A stretch of 64,000 nucleotides of DNA from Acridotheres tristis. Taxonomy: Eukaryota > Chordata > Aves > Passeriformes > Sturnidae. The position numbers and the translations under genes are program-made. The stretch spans positions 14,147,449 through 14,211,448 of the forward strand of contig CM072894.1 in the NCBI GenBank assembly GCA_037013685.1, written 5' to 3'. The notes beneath the pieces are model-generated. The model saw only the letters and a program-made list of their open reading frames with translations. It was not told the DNA's origin and ran no database searches. Below, one piece after another: positions 25,501 to 38,100 of this stretch. Within the stretch, counting starts at the first letter, position 1. Each line of letters starts with the position of its first letter.

Positions 25501-26713
25501 CTTAGTAACATATTTGGTTCATGTAAAAATGCCAAATTTTTGAGTCTCCTCACTTTCATGAGCATTTTTACTCCTTATTCTGAAGCTTTGTTGAGAAAAA
25601 CCACCAAAAAATGAAGGAACACCTGTTCTCAAATATCTTCTTGCAAAATGAATGACTGTTATTACAGTTCATGTAACTACAGATCCTATGAAGACGAATT
25701 TTTCCAAGGCTTGATGGTGAAATAGAATCCATGGGGCCTGTACTCTAAGGACAATGTAATATCATCAGTGTAGTATTGGAGGTGCAATATCTGAGCATAG
25801 GTACTGACATTCCCTTCTCTGAAACTTGTCAGATCTCAGAATTCCACAATACACTCCTATTTTAGTTTGTTTGTTTACATTAAATAAATTAAAACATATC
25901 ATCAAAACATCCAGGATTTGTATGCTTCTCTAAGACCAGATAACTATTACAAAGGATAGTCTCAGTTCAGTCATCTTAGTCTGAAAGTCTCGTTTTATTC
26001 AGGTATTTCCCTAGAATCCCTCTTATCTTCAGAAAAAAAATCTGAATAATAAATACAGATCTGTAGCATTTAACCAAAATTTAGCTGTCTCTTTGTAAAC
26101 TCTATTGTGCCAGCACTTTGGAAGACAACATAAGAAGGAATATATTAGGTCATTGTTCAACTTTAACTTATCACTTAACACAGTGAAATGCTTTACAGAT
26201 AAGGGAACATAATCTTAATGTGTTTCCTGCATACATTAGGAGCAAGTAAACACAGCAGTTTATACAAGCCCAAGCTTTAATACTGGGTCTTTTAGAACAG
26301 AGGCAGAGTCCATGAATTTACACTCATGTTACAGCAGCCTACCATAAGATCCCTAGCTGAGAAGGTGACGGGTACCTCCCAGCACAGATCACGATCATTG
26401 CCATGAGATGGATTTCAGACGGTAGCCAAAGGTTCACCAGGATCCCGTGTGACAGCATGGAGGCTTCTGCTGCACTCCCCTGCTCAGCTGTGCTCATCTG
26501 TGCATTTGTGACAGTGCCGAGTTCTTAACTAGCAGTGTGGTTCAAAGGCACTACCCCGCAGATTAAGGAATTTCTAGGAAAAAAAAGAAAAGGTAGAGAA
26601 ATTCTGATTCTCTTCTGCCACTGAAAATTAGAAAATTAATTTTATTTCTCATAATTTATTCCATGTGACAAAAAGACCATTTTCCTTTGGGGCCCTGTTT
26701 TTATGAGCTCCAG
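22511..26713. other. Non-coding AT-rich DNA, no gene seen
   Basis: Open frames of 60-124 codons on the minus strand (22,818-23,192; 23,156-23,338; 23,804-24,127; 24,222-24,428; 24,389-24,613) follow each other, but in changing frames and with no recognisable product or consistent splice sites. No recognised interspersed repeat. Confidence 0.65.
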
Positions 26714-26800
26714 TGAAAAAAAAAGAAAAAAAACCAACACCCCAAAACCCCCAAGACTCTTCCCCCCAAAAAACAAGAGAACCAAAAAACACCAAAAAAA
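26714..26800. repeat. A/C-rich low-complexity tract
   Basis: Nearly all A, C and G with runs of A and C for about 85 bases, so the complementary strand is T/G-rich. It may be a decayed A-rich retroposon tail or a slippage-born tract. The minus frame through it gives a Phe/Gly/Trp-rich peptide, which is an artefact. Confidence 0.65.
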
Positions 26801-28473
26801 GCAAGGGGAGAGGAATTTCCTGTAGGAAGAAAGAGGAGTCTATCTGCATATCCTGGAAGCAGAAATAAATGTGTTCATAAAAAGGAGAAAAAAAATTTAG
26901 AAGACAAAACTAGATTAACAACTGCTATATGAAACGACTGTACAAAATGTCTATTAAAGTTTTAAGGTAATCTTTGGAAAGTGTTCATAACAAAAGGCTC
27001 CAAGATGGGCTTTTAAATGTTTTGGAGGTTTTTAATCACTAGTAATGCGAGTTTCCCAGTATTTACCTTGTGAAATTCTTTATAGTTGCAGAGGAGGATT
27101 GATCAGAAATACTGTGAAAGCAAATCTTCCTGCTCAGGCAAAAAGATAGGATAATTCAAGCTCCAAAGACTGGTCAAATATGGAATATAAACATGTTTTA
27201 GACAAGTCTCTTTGTATAAAATAAAAATTCTGCTCATATCTCTGCCAATGTATCATTTTCCAGTAATATGAAACTGAGATCTTCCAAATTTGGCTTTGTA
27301 TGTTTTTAGCAGCTTTTTGCAACTGGACCTGACATCCAAACTGATACCATAGCTTTGTTTTTCTTCTCTGGGTTACTGCAGATTGATGACAGATTGTGAA
27401 ACAGCTTTATAAGGAAAGAGTTTCAAAAAGCCTCCCAAACTGTTAGCGATTTATTTATTTTTCTCCTTACTGTGGAAATGCTTTGGCTCTCTATTGCAAG
27501 ATGGCATCTTTAACTGGCATAACTCAGCCAGTTTCAGGCTGTTTGGTTCTGCAGGGAAGCTCCAGGAAGGGACCCCTTGAACATACAAACCTTCACATTC
27601 TTATCTTCATGGAGTCTGTCATTTTCTCAGTAGAATCAAGATTTAAACTCTTCAAATGACCTGACAGGAGTCAGACATGAAAGAAATATACAGAAGGGCA
27701 GTATTTATGCAATCTATACCCATACTCTGTCATCAAAACCCAGTCATTGTGCATGCTCTTGGTGACCCAGAGCCCATTTCTGCTCTGCCTGCAATGTGGC
27801 CTTTTCCTCCCTCTTTTCTATTAGATTTGTTCCCATGGCACCTGACAGAGCATTGGCCCTGAGCAGGGCTGAGAGCAGTAAGGAAGGAGCAGATGGGTGG
27901 GAGAGTTCCCCCTTTTGAGTTGCTTCACTTGGCAACCATGCAGGATGCACAATGTGACAGCCATGCACAGCTCCTGCATTGGAGCAGGCTGGGGGAAAAG
28001 GAATAGTTATTGATTCACTTCTTGCAGCAAATCAAGAGGTGAGCCAATAACCCTGTGTGCAACTTCCTGTGCAAACAAAACACTGCTTCTAACCCTAGTA
28101 GCAAGGTACCTTATATAAAGAATCCAAGTGGAACTAGTAGCATTTTCTAGATCTTTACATGAAAATGTGAGAGGTTTGATCTTCAGTTGCTCAAAAAAGA
28201 GATTTTGAAAGAAAAAGAATCAAAGAAATGGTCATAGGCATGGGTAATTTTTACCCATGGAGTTAAAACTGACTGCAGGGAACAAGGCCTCAGTGATTGA
28301 GGTAATCTCTGAATTAACACAAAAGGCTGTCACATCTCAGATCTAATCTCTGTAAAGACAGGTGGTTAATGAGGTGGTTCACCTCAGGCCTAGGCTGAGC
28401 TTTCTGCTTGCACATGTAAACACCCTCCTGGTCTTCATGGTTAACTTCTTTGGTGCAGCAAAACCAAAGAACC
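26801..28473. other. Non-coding DNA, no gene seen
   Basis: The stretch at about 27,330-27,545 has the same texture as conserved non-coding DNA, with balanced composition, no repeats, and motifs such as TTGATGACAGATTG. GC-richer sequence at 27,750-27,960 gives overlapping frames on both strands. Nothing is recognised as coding. Confidence 0.6.
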
Positions 28474-28508
28474 AGTTGGAACCAGTTTGGTTCCAACTTT
28501 TTTTTTTT
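28474..28508 (+). other. Perfect 11-bp hairpin followed by T11
   Basis: Arms AGTTGGAACCA (28,474-28,484) and TGGTTCCAACT (28,488-28,498) are separated by a three-base loop and followed without gap by a run of 11 T (28,498-28,508). In a bacterium this would read as an intrinsic terminator. In a vertebrate such a T run can stop RNA polymerase III, but there are no A-box or B-box sequences upstream. It directly precedes the TATC microsatellite. Its origin is unknown. Confidence 0.6.
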
Positions 28509-28510
28509 AG

Positions 28511-28538
28511 CTATATATCTTCTATATCTATCTATCTA

Positions 28539-28573
<35 letters not shown>

Positions 28574-28766
28574 ATCTATATCTATATCTATATCTATATC
28601 TATATCTATATCTATATCTATATCTATATCTATATCTATATCTATCTATATCTATATCTAATCTATATAATCTATATCTATATCTATATCTATCTATCTA
28701 TATCTATATCATCTATAGCTATAGTTATAGCTATAGCTAGCTATCTATATCTATATATCTGTATCT
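28511..28766. repeat. Composite (TATC)n / (TATATC)n microsatellite
   Basis: About 250 bases with ordered sub-arrays. First come TATC tetramers, purest at about 28,527-28,571, with an early TATATC interruption. Then follows a long, almost perfect TATATC hexamer array (about 28,572-28,645), then mixed units with AATCTATATA interruptions. A terminal block has TATC changed to TAGC and TAGT units (about 28,715-28,745). The hexamer looks like a TATC unit expanded by a TA insertion. Long open frames with Ile/Ser or Tyr/Leu repeats across it are artefacts of the repeat. Confidence 0.97.
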
Positions 28767-29111
28767 TGTAGCTTAGTGGTGTGCTAGTCTAATTTTTTTT
28801 AATTCTACCATCAATATGTTTAGTTCCTTTGAAACCAGGTCTTTGAAAAAAATGTTTCTTTGGAGCTTGATTCTTTGATGTTCATCTCTTTCTCTGGCGA
28901 TCAACACATAATGGTTCCAAACATGTGAATTAATTTTTAACCTCTTCACTTTATTTAAATACTCAAATTTTGCATTTGTAAACTATGACCAGTTTCAACA
29001 CCAGACAGGCTAACTCCAGAGTGCCTTCCCAAAGAAGTGTCAGCTCCAGTGCAATAATCCCTTTTCACAATACCAGTCCCAGGGAGCTGCTCAAAATCCT
29101 TTGGCAGGGCC
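28767..29111. other. Non-coding DNA, no gene seen
   Basis: Unique AT-rich sequence between the microsatellite and a CR1 tail. Nothing recognised. Confidence 0.7.
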
Positions 29112-29175
29112 AATCATGGAATCACAGAATGGTTTAGGTTGGAAAAGACCCTTAAGATCATTGAGCTCAACCATA
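29112..29175 (-). mobile_element. CR1 LINE, short 3' end
   Basis: On the plus strand: AATCATGGAATCACAGAATG, then GTTTAGGTTGGAAAAGACCC, TTAAGATCATTGAGCTCAACC and ATAAA. This is the reverse complement of the last roughly 60 bases of a CR1 3' UTR including its terminal octamer repeats. It is closer to the familiar pattern than the copy at 12.7 kb and therefore probably younger. The body is missing through 5' truncation. Confidence 0.93.
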
Positions 29176-32100
29176 AATGCTGGGTATGTAGCATGGTGGT
29201 GGCATTAACAAGAATACTGTGTCTGAACTGAGCTTCCTCTGGATGAATGTTGCTGTCTGTCATAGGAAAAAATAGCTTTGCCTGATGTCAGTAAAAGCAT
29301 CTACAATTTAAAATGTAAATAAAAGCATAGTATGTAGCTTGTGATGGGTAAACATCTTAAAAGGTCATGCTAGAGCTGTGCAGACAGAAGGTGCACAAAT
29401 GTGACTTTCTGAATCCCTTTAAAACTGGAATTAATCATAAATAACTGTCTCCAATCATGTTCTTCCTTCTCTGTGATATTTTATTCAGCTGGAGTCACTC
29501 ATTGCATGCAGCACTCAGCTCAGTCACTGAATAATTGCCTTGCCAGGTTTTATTTGTTTGATTGTCTGATGTGTCTCACTTCCCCTGCAAACTCTCACCC
29601 TTGCTGCTGGGTGGCCCACCACCTCTTTAGGTCTGGGATGCATCATTACATATTGAATTCCCTGGGTTTAAAGCCAAAATTTAGCAACAAACATCCACAA
29701 GAGTGTCTGTAACCCATGGTCATAAATTTAGGGAAATTAAAGCTGCTGAGGACAAGGAAATAAATGGTAGGGAAGGAACTCAATCCTGCAGGGCACCAGT
29801 GAGGATTATTATGTACGTTTTGACAAGGCAAATGTAACAAACGACGTAAGAAGGCACAGACAAACTTATTCTTGCATGATTGCCCCTTCTTGGTCCCTAA
29901 GGATGCATGCCCATGATTATCAGAGGCAAATGGAAGACTGAGCAGAGAAGAATTCATCTGCACAAAGGAGATCATGGTTGAACTCAGACTTTCCTACATG
30001 TGCTCATTCACTGCCCACAGCTTGAACTCCTTTTAACCTGCACGCTGGCAAGGAGTGGGTGGAGCTGAGATTATTTTCTCCTTAGGGCGCAGGGATCTAC
30101 TTCATCCACACTGAAGTGCAAATCATCACATCTCCTGGGACATATCACACAAAGAGCTGCTGGCTCCGAGAAGGCAGGCTGAGCCATCAGTCACATTCCA
30201 GCCTCAGAAAACACTGATTACACACCAGATTTGCAAGTAAACAAGACCAATGTAACTCTCTTTTCTTCAGATGAGCTGTACTCAGGTGTGGGCCCATACT
30301 GAAGTACCCTGCTGAGTCAGACTCCATCATCTGCTTGCTCATAAAATATATCTTCAGTTGCTTCAAGTTTGGAATGATTCCAGAAAAAAAAATAATTTAA
30401 GATATTTTACCATCCAACATACATTTGTAGCTACTTTTTCTGCATAATTCCAAAAAAATAATGTGTGCTTTTGAAAAGTTTTTCTAAAATACCGGTCCTC
30501 TTAAAAGGGCTTAAAAACTTTAAGACAAATCTCAGCAAGTCCTTAGCTTGCTCTGTTTCATCATTAGTTCTACCTTGGAAGGTAGATATGAGAAAGAGAA
30601 AAATACTTTCATTTTGCAACATTGATTTCATTGATGAAAAAATTGGAAATTGAGCAGAGTGCCAGAAGGTAGGGATAGATTCAAAAGCTAAATGCTTTCC
30701 AGTACTTTTAAACATAAATATCTGTTAGATGAAAGCACAAGACAAGAAAAAGGAAAGACCATATGGTTTCAGTGCTGTCTATGTGAAAACAATGCCACTT
30801 TTAAAAATAGTTAACTGATGATCTTTCTGAATTAGATCAGACATCTTCCTGCCATTGAAAGGAAGACATGATACTGCATGCTACACAGCATGCAAAAAAA
30901 AAAAAGAAAAAAGAAATCCTTGCATGAAACATCTTATATTTGTAAATAAATTATTCTACTGATTCCAGCAGCTATTTTATAGGCATTCTTGTGTTTTATT
31001 GGTTGCTTGGGAAGAGGAAGAAATAAGATAAAAGAACTGTAGGAAGAGACAGTTATGTCTCAAAAATGAATTTCCTAGAAGCTGTGTAAACATTTTATAC
31101 TGAAAACAAATGAATTTTAAAGAGGATTAAATTAGCTTTCAAGAGAACTTTTACAAGAAGCTTCCCCCCCTCTAGTTTTGGCTCTCCTAGAACAAAGACT
31201 TCACAAATCTCTGCAGACTGTCTCTGAGTTTGACTTGCTAAAAAACATTGGTTGATCTCAGATTCCTTGCCTAATGCAAATATTCCTGAACGGAAATGTT
31301 AGGTAAGTTGCAGAAAGAAAAGCACTGGACAAGGTTTCTGGGACAACCTTACAAGATTGCACTGTATCGGGATTTTTCAAATTTTAGAAATTTATGGCGA
31401 CCCACTTTTGGATCATCTTTGGGACCCAAATATGATATCTCTGGATCAGCTGACTTCCTCTGGAAGGAGGGAAGAAAATCTGTGCCTGATTTTAAGTGTT
31501 TCGTCTTAATTCCCTGCAACCTCGTAGTTATCAGCAGGAACTGCTCAGCCTAAAGTAGTTGTGCCATTGGCTTGTCTGCAGGTACTGGAGTCACTTGGAA
31601 CCACTATTTAGGACCTGCTTTCACTCTTCTGCCTTGGGAAAACTGGTCTGCTGCTAAATCACTCTGGTCTGCGAGACCCTCTGTGAAACCTTTTTTCTCC
31701 ACAACCCACATGATGACAACCTCTGATCCTACCAAGTGTATTGATTTGGTCTTCCTGAGTTTTATGTTATTATGCACAGGATTGTGACAGAAGTTTGGAG
31801 CTTGATTTTCCAGCCACAGCCAATTGAACCAGTTGAAATCACTTGTAGATTTTTGATTTGTATTTGAGGGCAGTGCAAAGGCTCAGGCATATGGGGCTGC
31901 ATGACTGGGTAGTTTGGCCAAGCCCCTGCTGCTGCTGGCAGCCTTCACAGCCCTTGCAGTCTCCAATGTCGTTCACAACATTTTTCCTGTAATACTGAAA
32001 GGCAATTAAGACTGCATCCACCAAACCTAAGCACTGAGGTTTTGCTTTATGTAGGCCTCCACCAAACTTTTTGACTGCATTCAGTCATTATAAGGAAAAT

Positions 32101-35100
32101 ATACAATTCCCACATATGGTGGTCAAAAAGATTCCACCACAGTTTTTGGTAGGGAGAGAGAGTAGCAACCAACCCAACAACCAATGAAATTAGGAAACTC
32201 TCTGAAAGGCCACAGATATCATCAGTGTCTGAGCTAGATTTTCATGTTCAATTTTTCCTTGAGAAACTAGATTTACATGTTCTCTGTATTCATGCTATTT
32301 ACAGTACCAACAGCTGACACACATTCATGATTATAGTGGTGTGTCCAGCTATGTGCATTGCTGAGGGATAGAGGCAAACAGGTTGAAAACACAACCCAAA
32401 TCTTAGTTATTTATTGTGTTAGGATAATATGATAAGGCTGACAAATGGAGAGGAATATAAGAATTATTCATTTTATTTCCATATGCAGCTTTCTGTTTAT
32501 CTTACACAGATGTAATTATTGTTATTTTTCATTTCTTATAGATTAGTCAATAATCTCCCAAGGGATGGTAAACTTCAGCAAAATCAACTTAGCTCTAGAA
32601 ACTGAACTCCTAATGAGCTAAACATTTACTTTTGTGTTTCCTTAGACAAGTCACTCTTTTGTAACAGGAAGTCTCATGTTAAATATAGAAAATGTTGACT
32701 GGAAAATTGCAATCTACTCTCTGTTTTGAGAAAGGCCTTGAAGTTCTTGCAGAGTAGCAAAAGGCTATAGCTTCAGTTTCTTCCCATATCTGAATGCAGT
32801 AACTATAAACAGTGAGTAAACTGAAGTACTTAATAAAAAAAGAAAGAAAAGGTATGCAAGAATAACACACAATCAAAAAACGAAAAGGGACTTTACATCA
32901 CAACACATTCAGTCATATCTAAGACAGCTATCTTGATCATTGAGCAAAGACCAAAGCCAATATGTATTAAAAAAACAACAAAATTTCTCTCATGATTATC
33001 ATAACACATACTTCTTTTTCTCAGAGTTATTCTTACTTACTCCTTGAACATAAATTAATTACTTTAATATTGATCTCTGGAAAATTAATTTAAAATTTTC
33101 ATCAAGAATCTGAGGGTTTCAGCTCATAGAAAGTTTGTTGGTCCTTTATGTTGGACTGAACAGAAAATGTTCTCTGATCAAAACACAGCTACAGCAAGAT
33201 TGAAACAAGCCTAAATTATTCATGGGAGGTGAAAACATAAATCATCTTTTCAGCCTCTATTTCTATTTTTCTATTAAAAAGAGCAGCTAGGTAAGCTCAG
33301 TCTGTTCTCACTATGATGTGAAAACTGAAATGTTGGATACTTTAAGGAAGTGGCCATTAACTTGGACTCTGAAAAAAGTTTCTTTATGGTCGGCCTATGC
33401 AATGTGAAAGTAACACCTCTTACATTTCTGGCATATGTCTGTGTTTTGTTCTGAAATTAACATTTTTTTTTTAACCTTGTTTTGAAATGTTGTCCACTTA
33501 TTCATGTTGAATTCATACAGTTCTGCTTTTTTTCTGTTCCTCTCTTTTCCCTTAAGATATAAACCCAAAATTAAAAATCAGAGATCTAAACCCAAAGTTT
33601 TTATAAAAGTTAATGAGAATTTAAACAGTCCAAGGCCTTGCTTTTGGTTTTAACTTTTGCTTGTCCTCTAAAGTGCACCATACTGATCATCTTTGAATTC
33701 CTAAAGGGCCCGTCACAAAGAAAGTTCAGAATCAAAGGACAACAATCTTCTCCTTTTTATAGGACACTATCTGAATGAAGACAGGAAAGGGATTGATATC
33801 CATGGCCTTGTATTGAAAAGCTGGTGCAAATGCTGTCATTAAAAATGTTAATCCTTAGCAGCTGAAATTATATAGGGAAACAACCCCTGTGGTAGCAGGA
33901 TCAGAGCTTAGTCTTCAATGAGAAATGCTGACAGGGAATTTCATACTGCACTTCAGTGACTCTGCAGTGAAAGACCATAGTGTCTACTCCACTACATTTC
34001 CTCCTCTTTCTTCTCAAGTGTCTGGATATTGAGGTGAAAAAAATCCAGGTTCATTCTGGCTAGCTCTTACTCCAAGAAGTCAGTATTTCTTGCTGACTTA
34101 AGGAGAAGCATGAAAATTCCAGTGAGGAAAAGCCTCACTCATATAGTGCAAAAATCAGTTTGTTTTGAGTACATACATTTATCTGACTCCTTTGAAAATC
34201 TTGCTATAAATCATGGAGTGATCAGCAATGTTAGAATATAAAAAAGAAATTAAAGAAAATAGAGAAGTATCCAACAAAATGAAACTCTGAGAGTAAGAAT
34301 GAAACTCTCCTTCAGAGGACAGTTGTGCTGACTAGTAAGTCACAGACTGTGTGGTTCATTCCTGTTTCACCAGAATTTCTTGCTGATATGGTCACTTTTT
34401 CCCCCCTTTTTTTTTTGGTATTTATAGGCAAACCCCAAAGACTTAGGTAGGGATTGGATTGCCTCAAGATGTTGGATAAATGCTATAATGTATTGGTCAA
34501 TTATCAACCTTATTTTCACTCCAATGGAGCAGCAGAAAATCCACACTATTATAATAACAGCTATTTGCTCAGCAGGTTTACTTAATGGAATGATAAGAAT
34601 TAAGAGAGAAAACCCTGCTGCCTTAGCACAGCAAGAAATAATTCCCATGGCTTGAAAAAGAATTTGAGAGGATAAGACTGCTAAATATGGCAATTTGCTC
34701 AAGTAAATTTTCTAGAAAATCCATATATTATCAGCTGAAAGCACTGAAAGAACAATTACTGATGAAGAATACATGTAGTCAGATGCTCATAAGCTAACTT
34801 CCAGGAGAGCACTTGTAGAATGACACAAAATACCCCTGTGATGTTGGTTTTCCTGTTCATATGAAGTTGTCTTTTATTTCTATGAAGCTGGTAGCTAAAT
34901 ATAATTGCATATATAATTAGTAGTCAGCAGTTGAGCATATATTTACACAAGTATAGACTTATAAATATTGTAGTACTTATTATTAAAGCCGTAAGGAATG
35001 CAGTGCTGTCTGCATTTCTGATTTCTTGTTGAAGCAGATTAGATTTAGCATCATCATTTAGTTTTGAAATAGGTCAACAATAGAAATAACTAAATGAGAG

Positions 35101-38100
35101 TTTTGTTTCCTTATGTCCCCTGTTCCCTCAGTAACCCCTATTCACAACGAAAATGTGATACTTGGTCTGTAGATGTTGAGAAAAGTTTATGTTCCTCTAA
35201 TAAAAGAGTTTTGTTATGTATAAAACTGTCATCCTACAGGGTAATTTCAGAGAAGATAGTTCACAGTTTTCTTTAACTCCCTGATGAAACGAAACTTCAT
35301 TTCAGCAAATAGTATGTCCATGATTTCTGAACACTTTCATGGAAAATATATCACACTAGATGTAAGGCTGCATTCTGGTTCATGGCAGTAAGCATTGTGA
35401 CCCAGGAAAAAAACAAAACAAAACAACAATCCTATAAAAATATTAAAATTATTTGCATATTGCTCATGCAACTGGAGGGTCTAGGGTTAGGGCAAAAGAT
35501 GTTAATTTTGTAGCCAGAGGATTTGAACTAGAGAGACCTGAAAGCCAAAGAAGATGCCAGCAGGAAGGCCCACAGTTCAAACATGGACCCACAAGCACAA
35601 ACCATCACCTAAATCACATATCAGTGTCAGGTGGGAGCTGAGCTGTTGACTTCCCTCCTGGCACAATAGGGGCTATCTGGCCAGAGCACCGTGGTGGCTC
35701 CTGTTACAGACAGGCACGAGGACCAGAACTGTCATCACCCAGTCAAAAGATCACTGCAGAGGAGCAGAAATTTTACTTTGAAAAAAGGATGTCGTTCTCC
35801 AACTATCTATATGAACCCAAGAATTCATTTCACTCCTTGCCTGCAGAACCCAATACTTTCTAATCTTTTTGCTGCAATCCTTGTACTGAACACAAATATA
35901 ACAAAGTGTAGGCAGAAAACACTTTGCAGTGTATCAGGAGAGTATCCCATAGAAATAGATTAAGAGCTGTTCTAGAAAACCAAACAGGCCTTTAAATTAA
36001 ATGAAGTTTCACTTTGAAGCTGGTGTACAAAGCTTTCTTGGTGGCCTTCAGATGCCTTTCTCTAAACAGAGGTTCCCATTGTGGCATTCCTGTGCAGAGC
36101 AGTAACAACATGGCTTTACTCTCTGTTTGATAAAGTTGCGTGCTTTAAGCCTGACAACATTCCCCATACCGTGCTGTCTATCAGAGCTTTGAACAAAGCT
36201 CTACTTTTTCACTTGAAAACAGTGCTGATGTATTATTAATCCAGGAATAAAATCGTAGGTTATCAAATGCTATTTAAAAGTTGTTACCAAAACACTGAGT
36301 GTTACAACCCAAATTTGAAATTTCTTAACCATTTCTAGTTAAATATTAAACGTCATTTGAACAGAGAGACTATTGTGCAGTCAGTCACAATGCAATCTAA
36401 ACAATATCTAAATGAAAATTCAATTATTTCTGCTAGGTGTAACCAATTGATATTCTTACTACTCCTCTCCAATTTGAGGACGAAGAATTCAGCAAGCTTC
36501 AAGGAAGCTTTACAAAATGAACATCAGCTAACAATATAAGGTCTTCTGTTCAGGAGAGTGGAAGAAAGACTGACAATGAATGCAGCCGTGGAATAATCAT
36601 CTGTTGACTAGTCCATTCAAAATATTTCTCAAATTATTAATAGACCTTAACTGAGTCTTCTGGCAAATTTTCAGTGGTATCAAAGCTGTTACCCTTAGCT
36701 GACAAAAGACATCACATGTAAACAGTTACTTAAATGAGAATTTGTAAAAAGAACAGGAAAAAATGTTGAAAAGATGCTAAGGAACCTTATTTTACATACT
36801 TTTAAAAAAATCCTGACTTCTTCATGACACACATGAATGCAATTTGGCTGAAAATTAGAGTTTCTTGGATCTGGGTCAGCTAATTTACTGAAATCACACT
36901 CTGGACATGTCTCTCTCCTCTATTAGTTGTACAGAAGCCTTAGAGAAATGCAAAGCTTAATTCAAGCAGTTCCTCTAAAATGCAGATGCTGAGTGTGATC
37001 TGTGACTCCTTTTATTGTGGAGTGGTCGTTCCAGGCAAAGCCCAGCCAGATAATCACTTTGATCTAACTATGCTGCTGATGGCTCGACAACAGGCAGCCT
37101 CTGTTTCCCCTCTCAACTTCATAGAGCTCATTCCTCTAACAAAGAAAAAGAAACCATGGCAAGGTCCAGCCCCAACACTTACCTAGCTGCTGCCCTGGCT
37201 CCAGGAAACAGCAGGGAGCTGGGGGTCTGATGCACAACAGTTGTGGCAAAAACCAGTTCTTTTCCTGAGCCTGGGTTTTTAATGCCCCAGTGGAGCACAC
37301 TTTCAGGTTAATAACATTTCAGTTTGTCTGTGTCCCTGAACAAAAGCTGGTGGCAGTGGATAGTCAATCTTGTAGGAAGTCAGCGTTGTCTTCTGACTTG
37401 GTGTTGCCACCAGTAAAAGTCTCTCAGGACTGAGTAATAGCTGCTCAATTCTCTGAAGATGTAGTCATTAAATGATATCTTATAAGCAGGTTTTGTTATG
37501 CACTTTTTTAATAGAAAATGTCAAAAATGTAGAAATCAGGCCACTTGGAATTCCAGAATATCTGGCCTTCTCTGGAAACACTTACCTTGCTAAATTAATG
37601 GTCTGCTGCTGGTGGTTAAATGAAGACTTCAATATGTTATCTATCACCTCTACAGACTGCTTCAAGTAAACGCAGGACCTTGTCCTTCTCCTGAAATTTT
37701 GTTCTTGGCAAATTTGGACACTTCGATCATCTATTAAGCTAAGTTCCAGATGTGTTTGCTAACACTTAAAAACTCATAAGCAGAAAATATTTTGCTCATA
37801 ACAATGTTTACATGATTAGGTACATTTTTAATTAAAAGTAGCAGAAGACATTAGATCATAGAAATTAAATAACCGCCTCATTGGCTGATTTATGGAAACA
37901 TTTAGCAAGAATATTTTACTCCAATAATGGTGATAGCACCACGTTTCCATTTAATGTATGTTTTCAGAGATATTTAGTCCACAAATATTTCAGAATTATC
38001 TCACACATAATATCGAGTTGTTATGGGGAAACTGTATAGCAATAATCAAAAATATGGGATTTGAATTATTAATACATCTTTTCCCCTTTTCAATTTAGAT

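Noticed and set aside
28413..28435. TGTAAACACCCTCCTGG, resembling the start of a miR-30 family microRNA
   Set aside because: The match weakens after the first 8 bases and I see no complementary arm giving a precursor hairpin.
28474..28508. Bacterial intrinsic terminator
   Set aside because: The form fits, but the CR1 tails and microsatellites show vertebrate DNA. It is kept as an unexplained hairpin instead.
28362..28740. Open frames of 96-99 codons with Ser/Ile or Leu/Tyr repeats
   Set aside because: They are translations of the TATC/TATATC microsatellite. Any TAA-free tetramer or hexamer array gives such frames.
34367..34702. 111-codon minus frame with two hydrophobic stretches, possible small membrane protein
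   Set aside because: Hydrophobic stretches are common in chance translations of T-rich strands. It has no conserved motif and no neighbouring exon.
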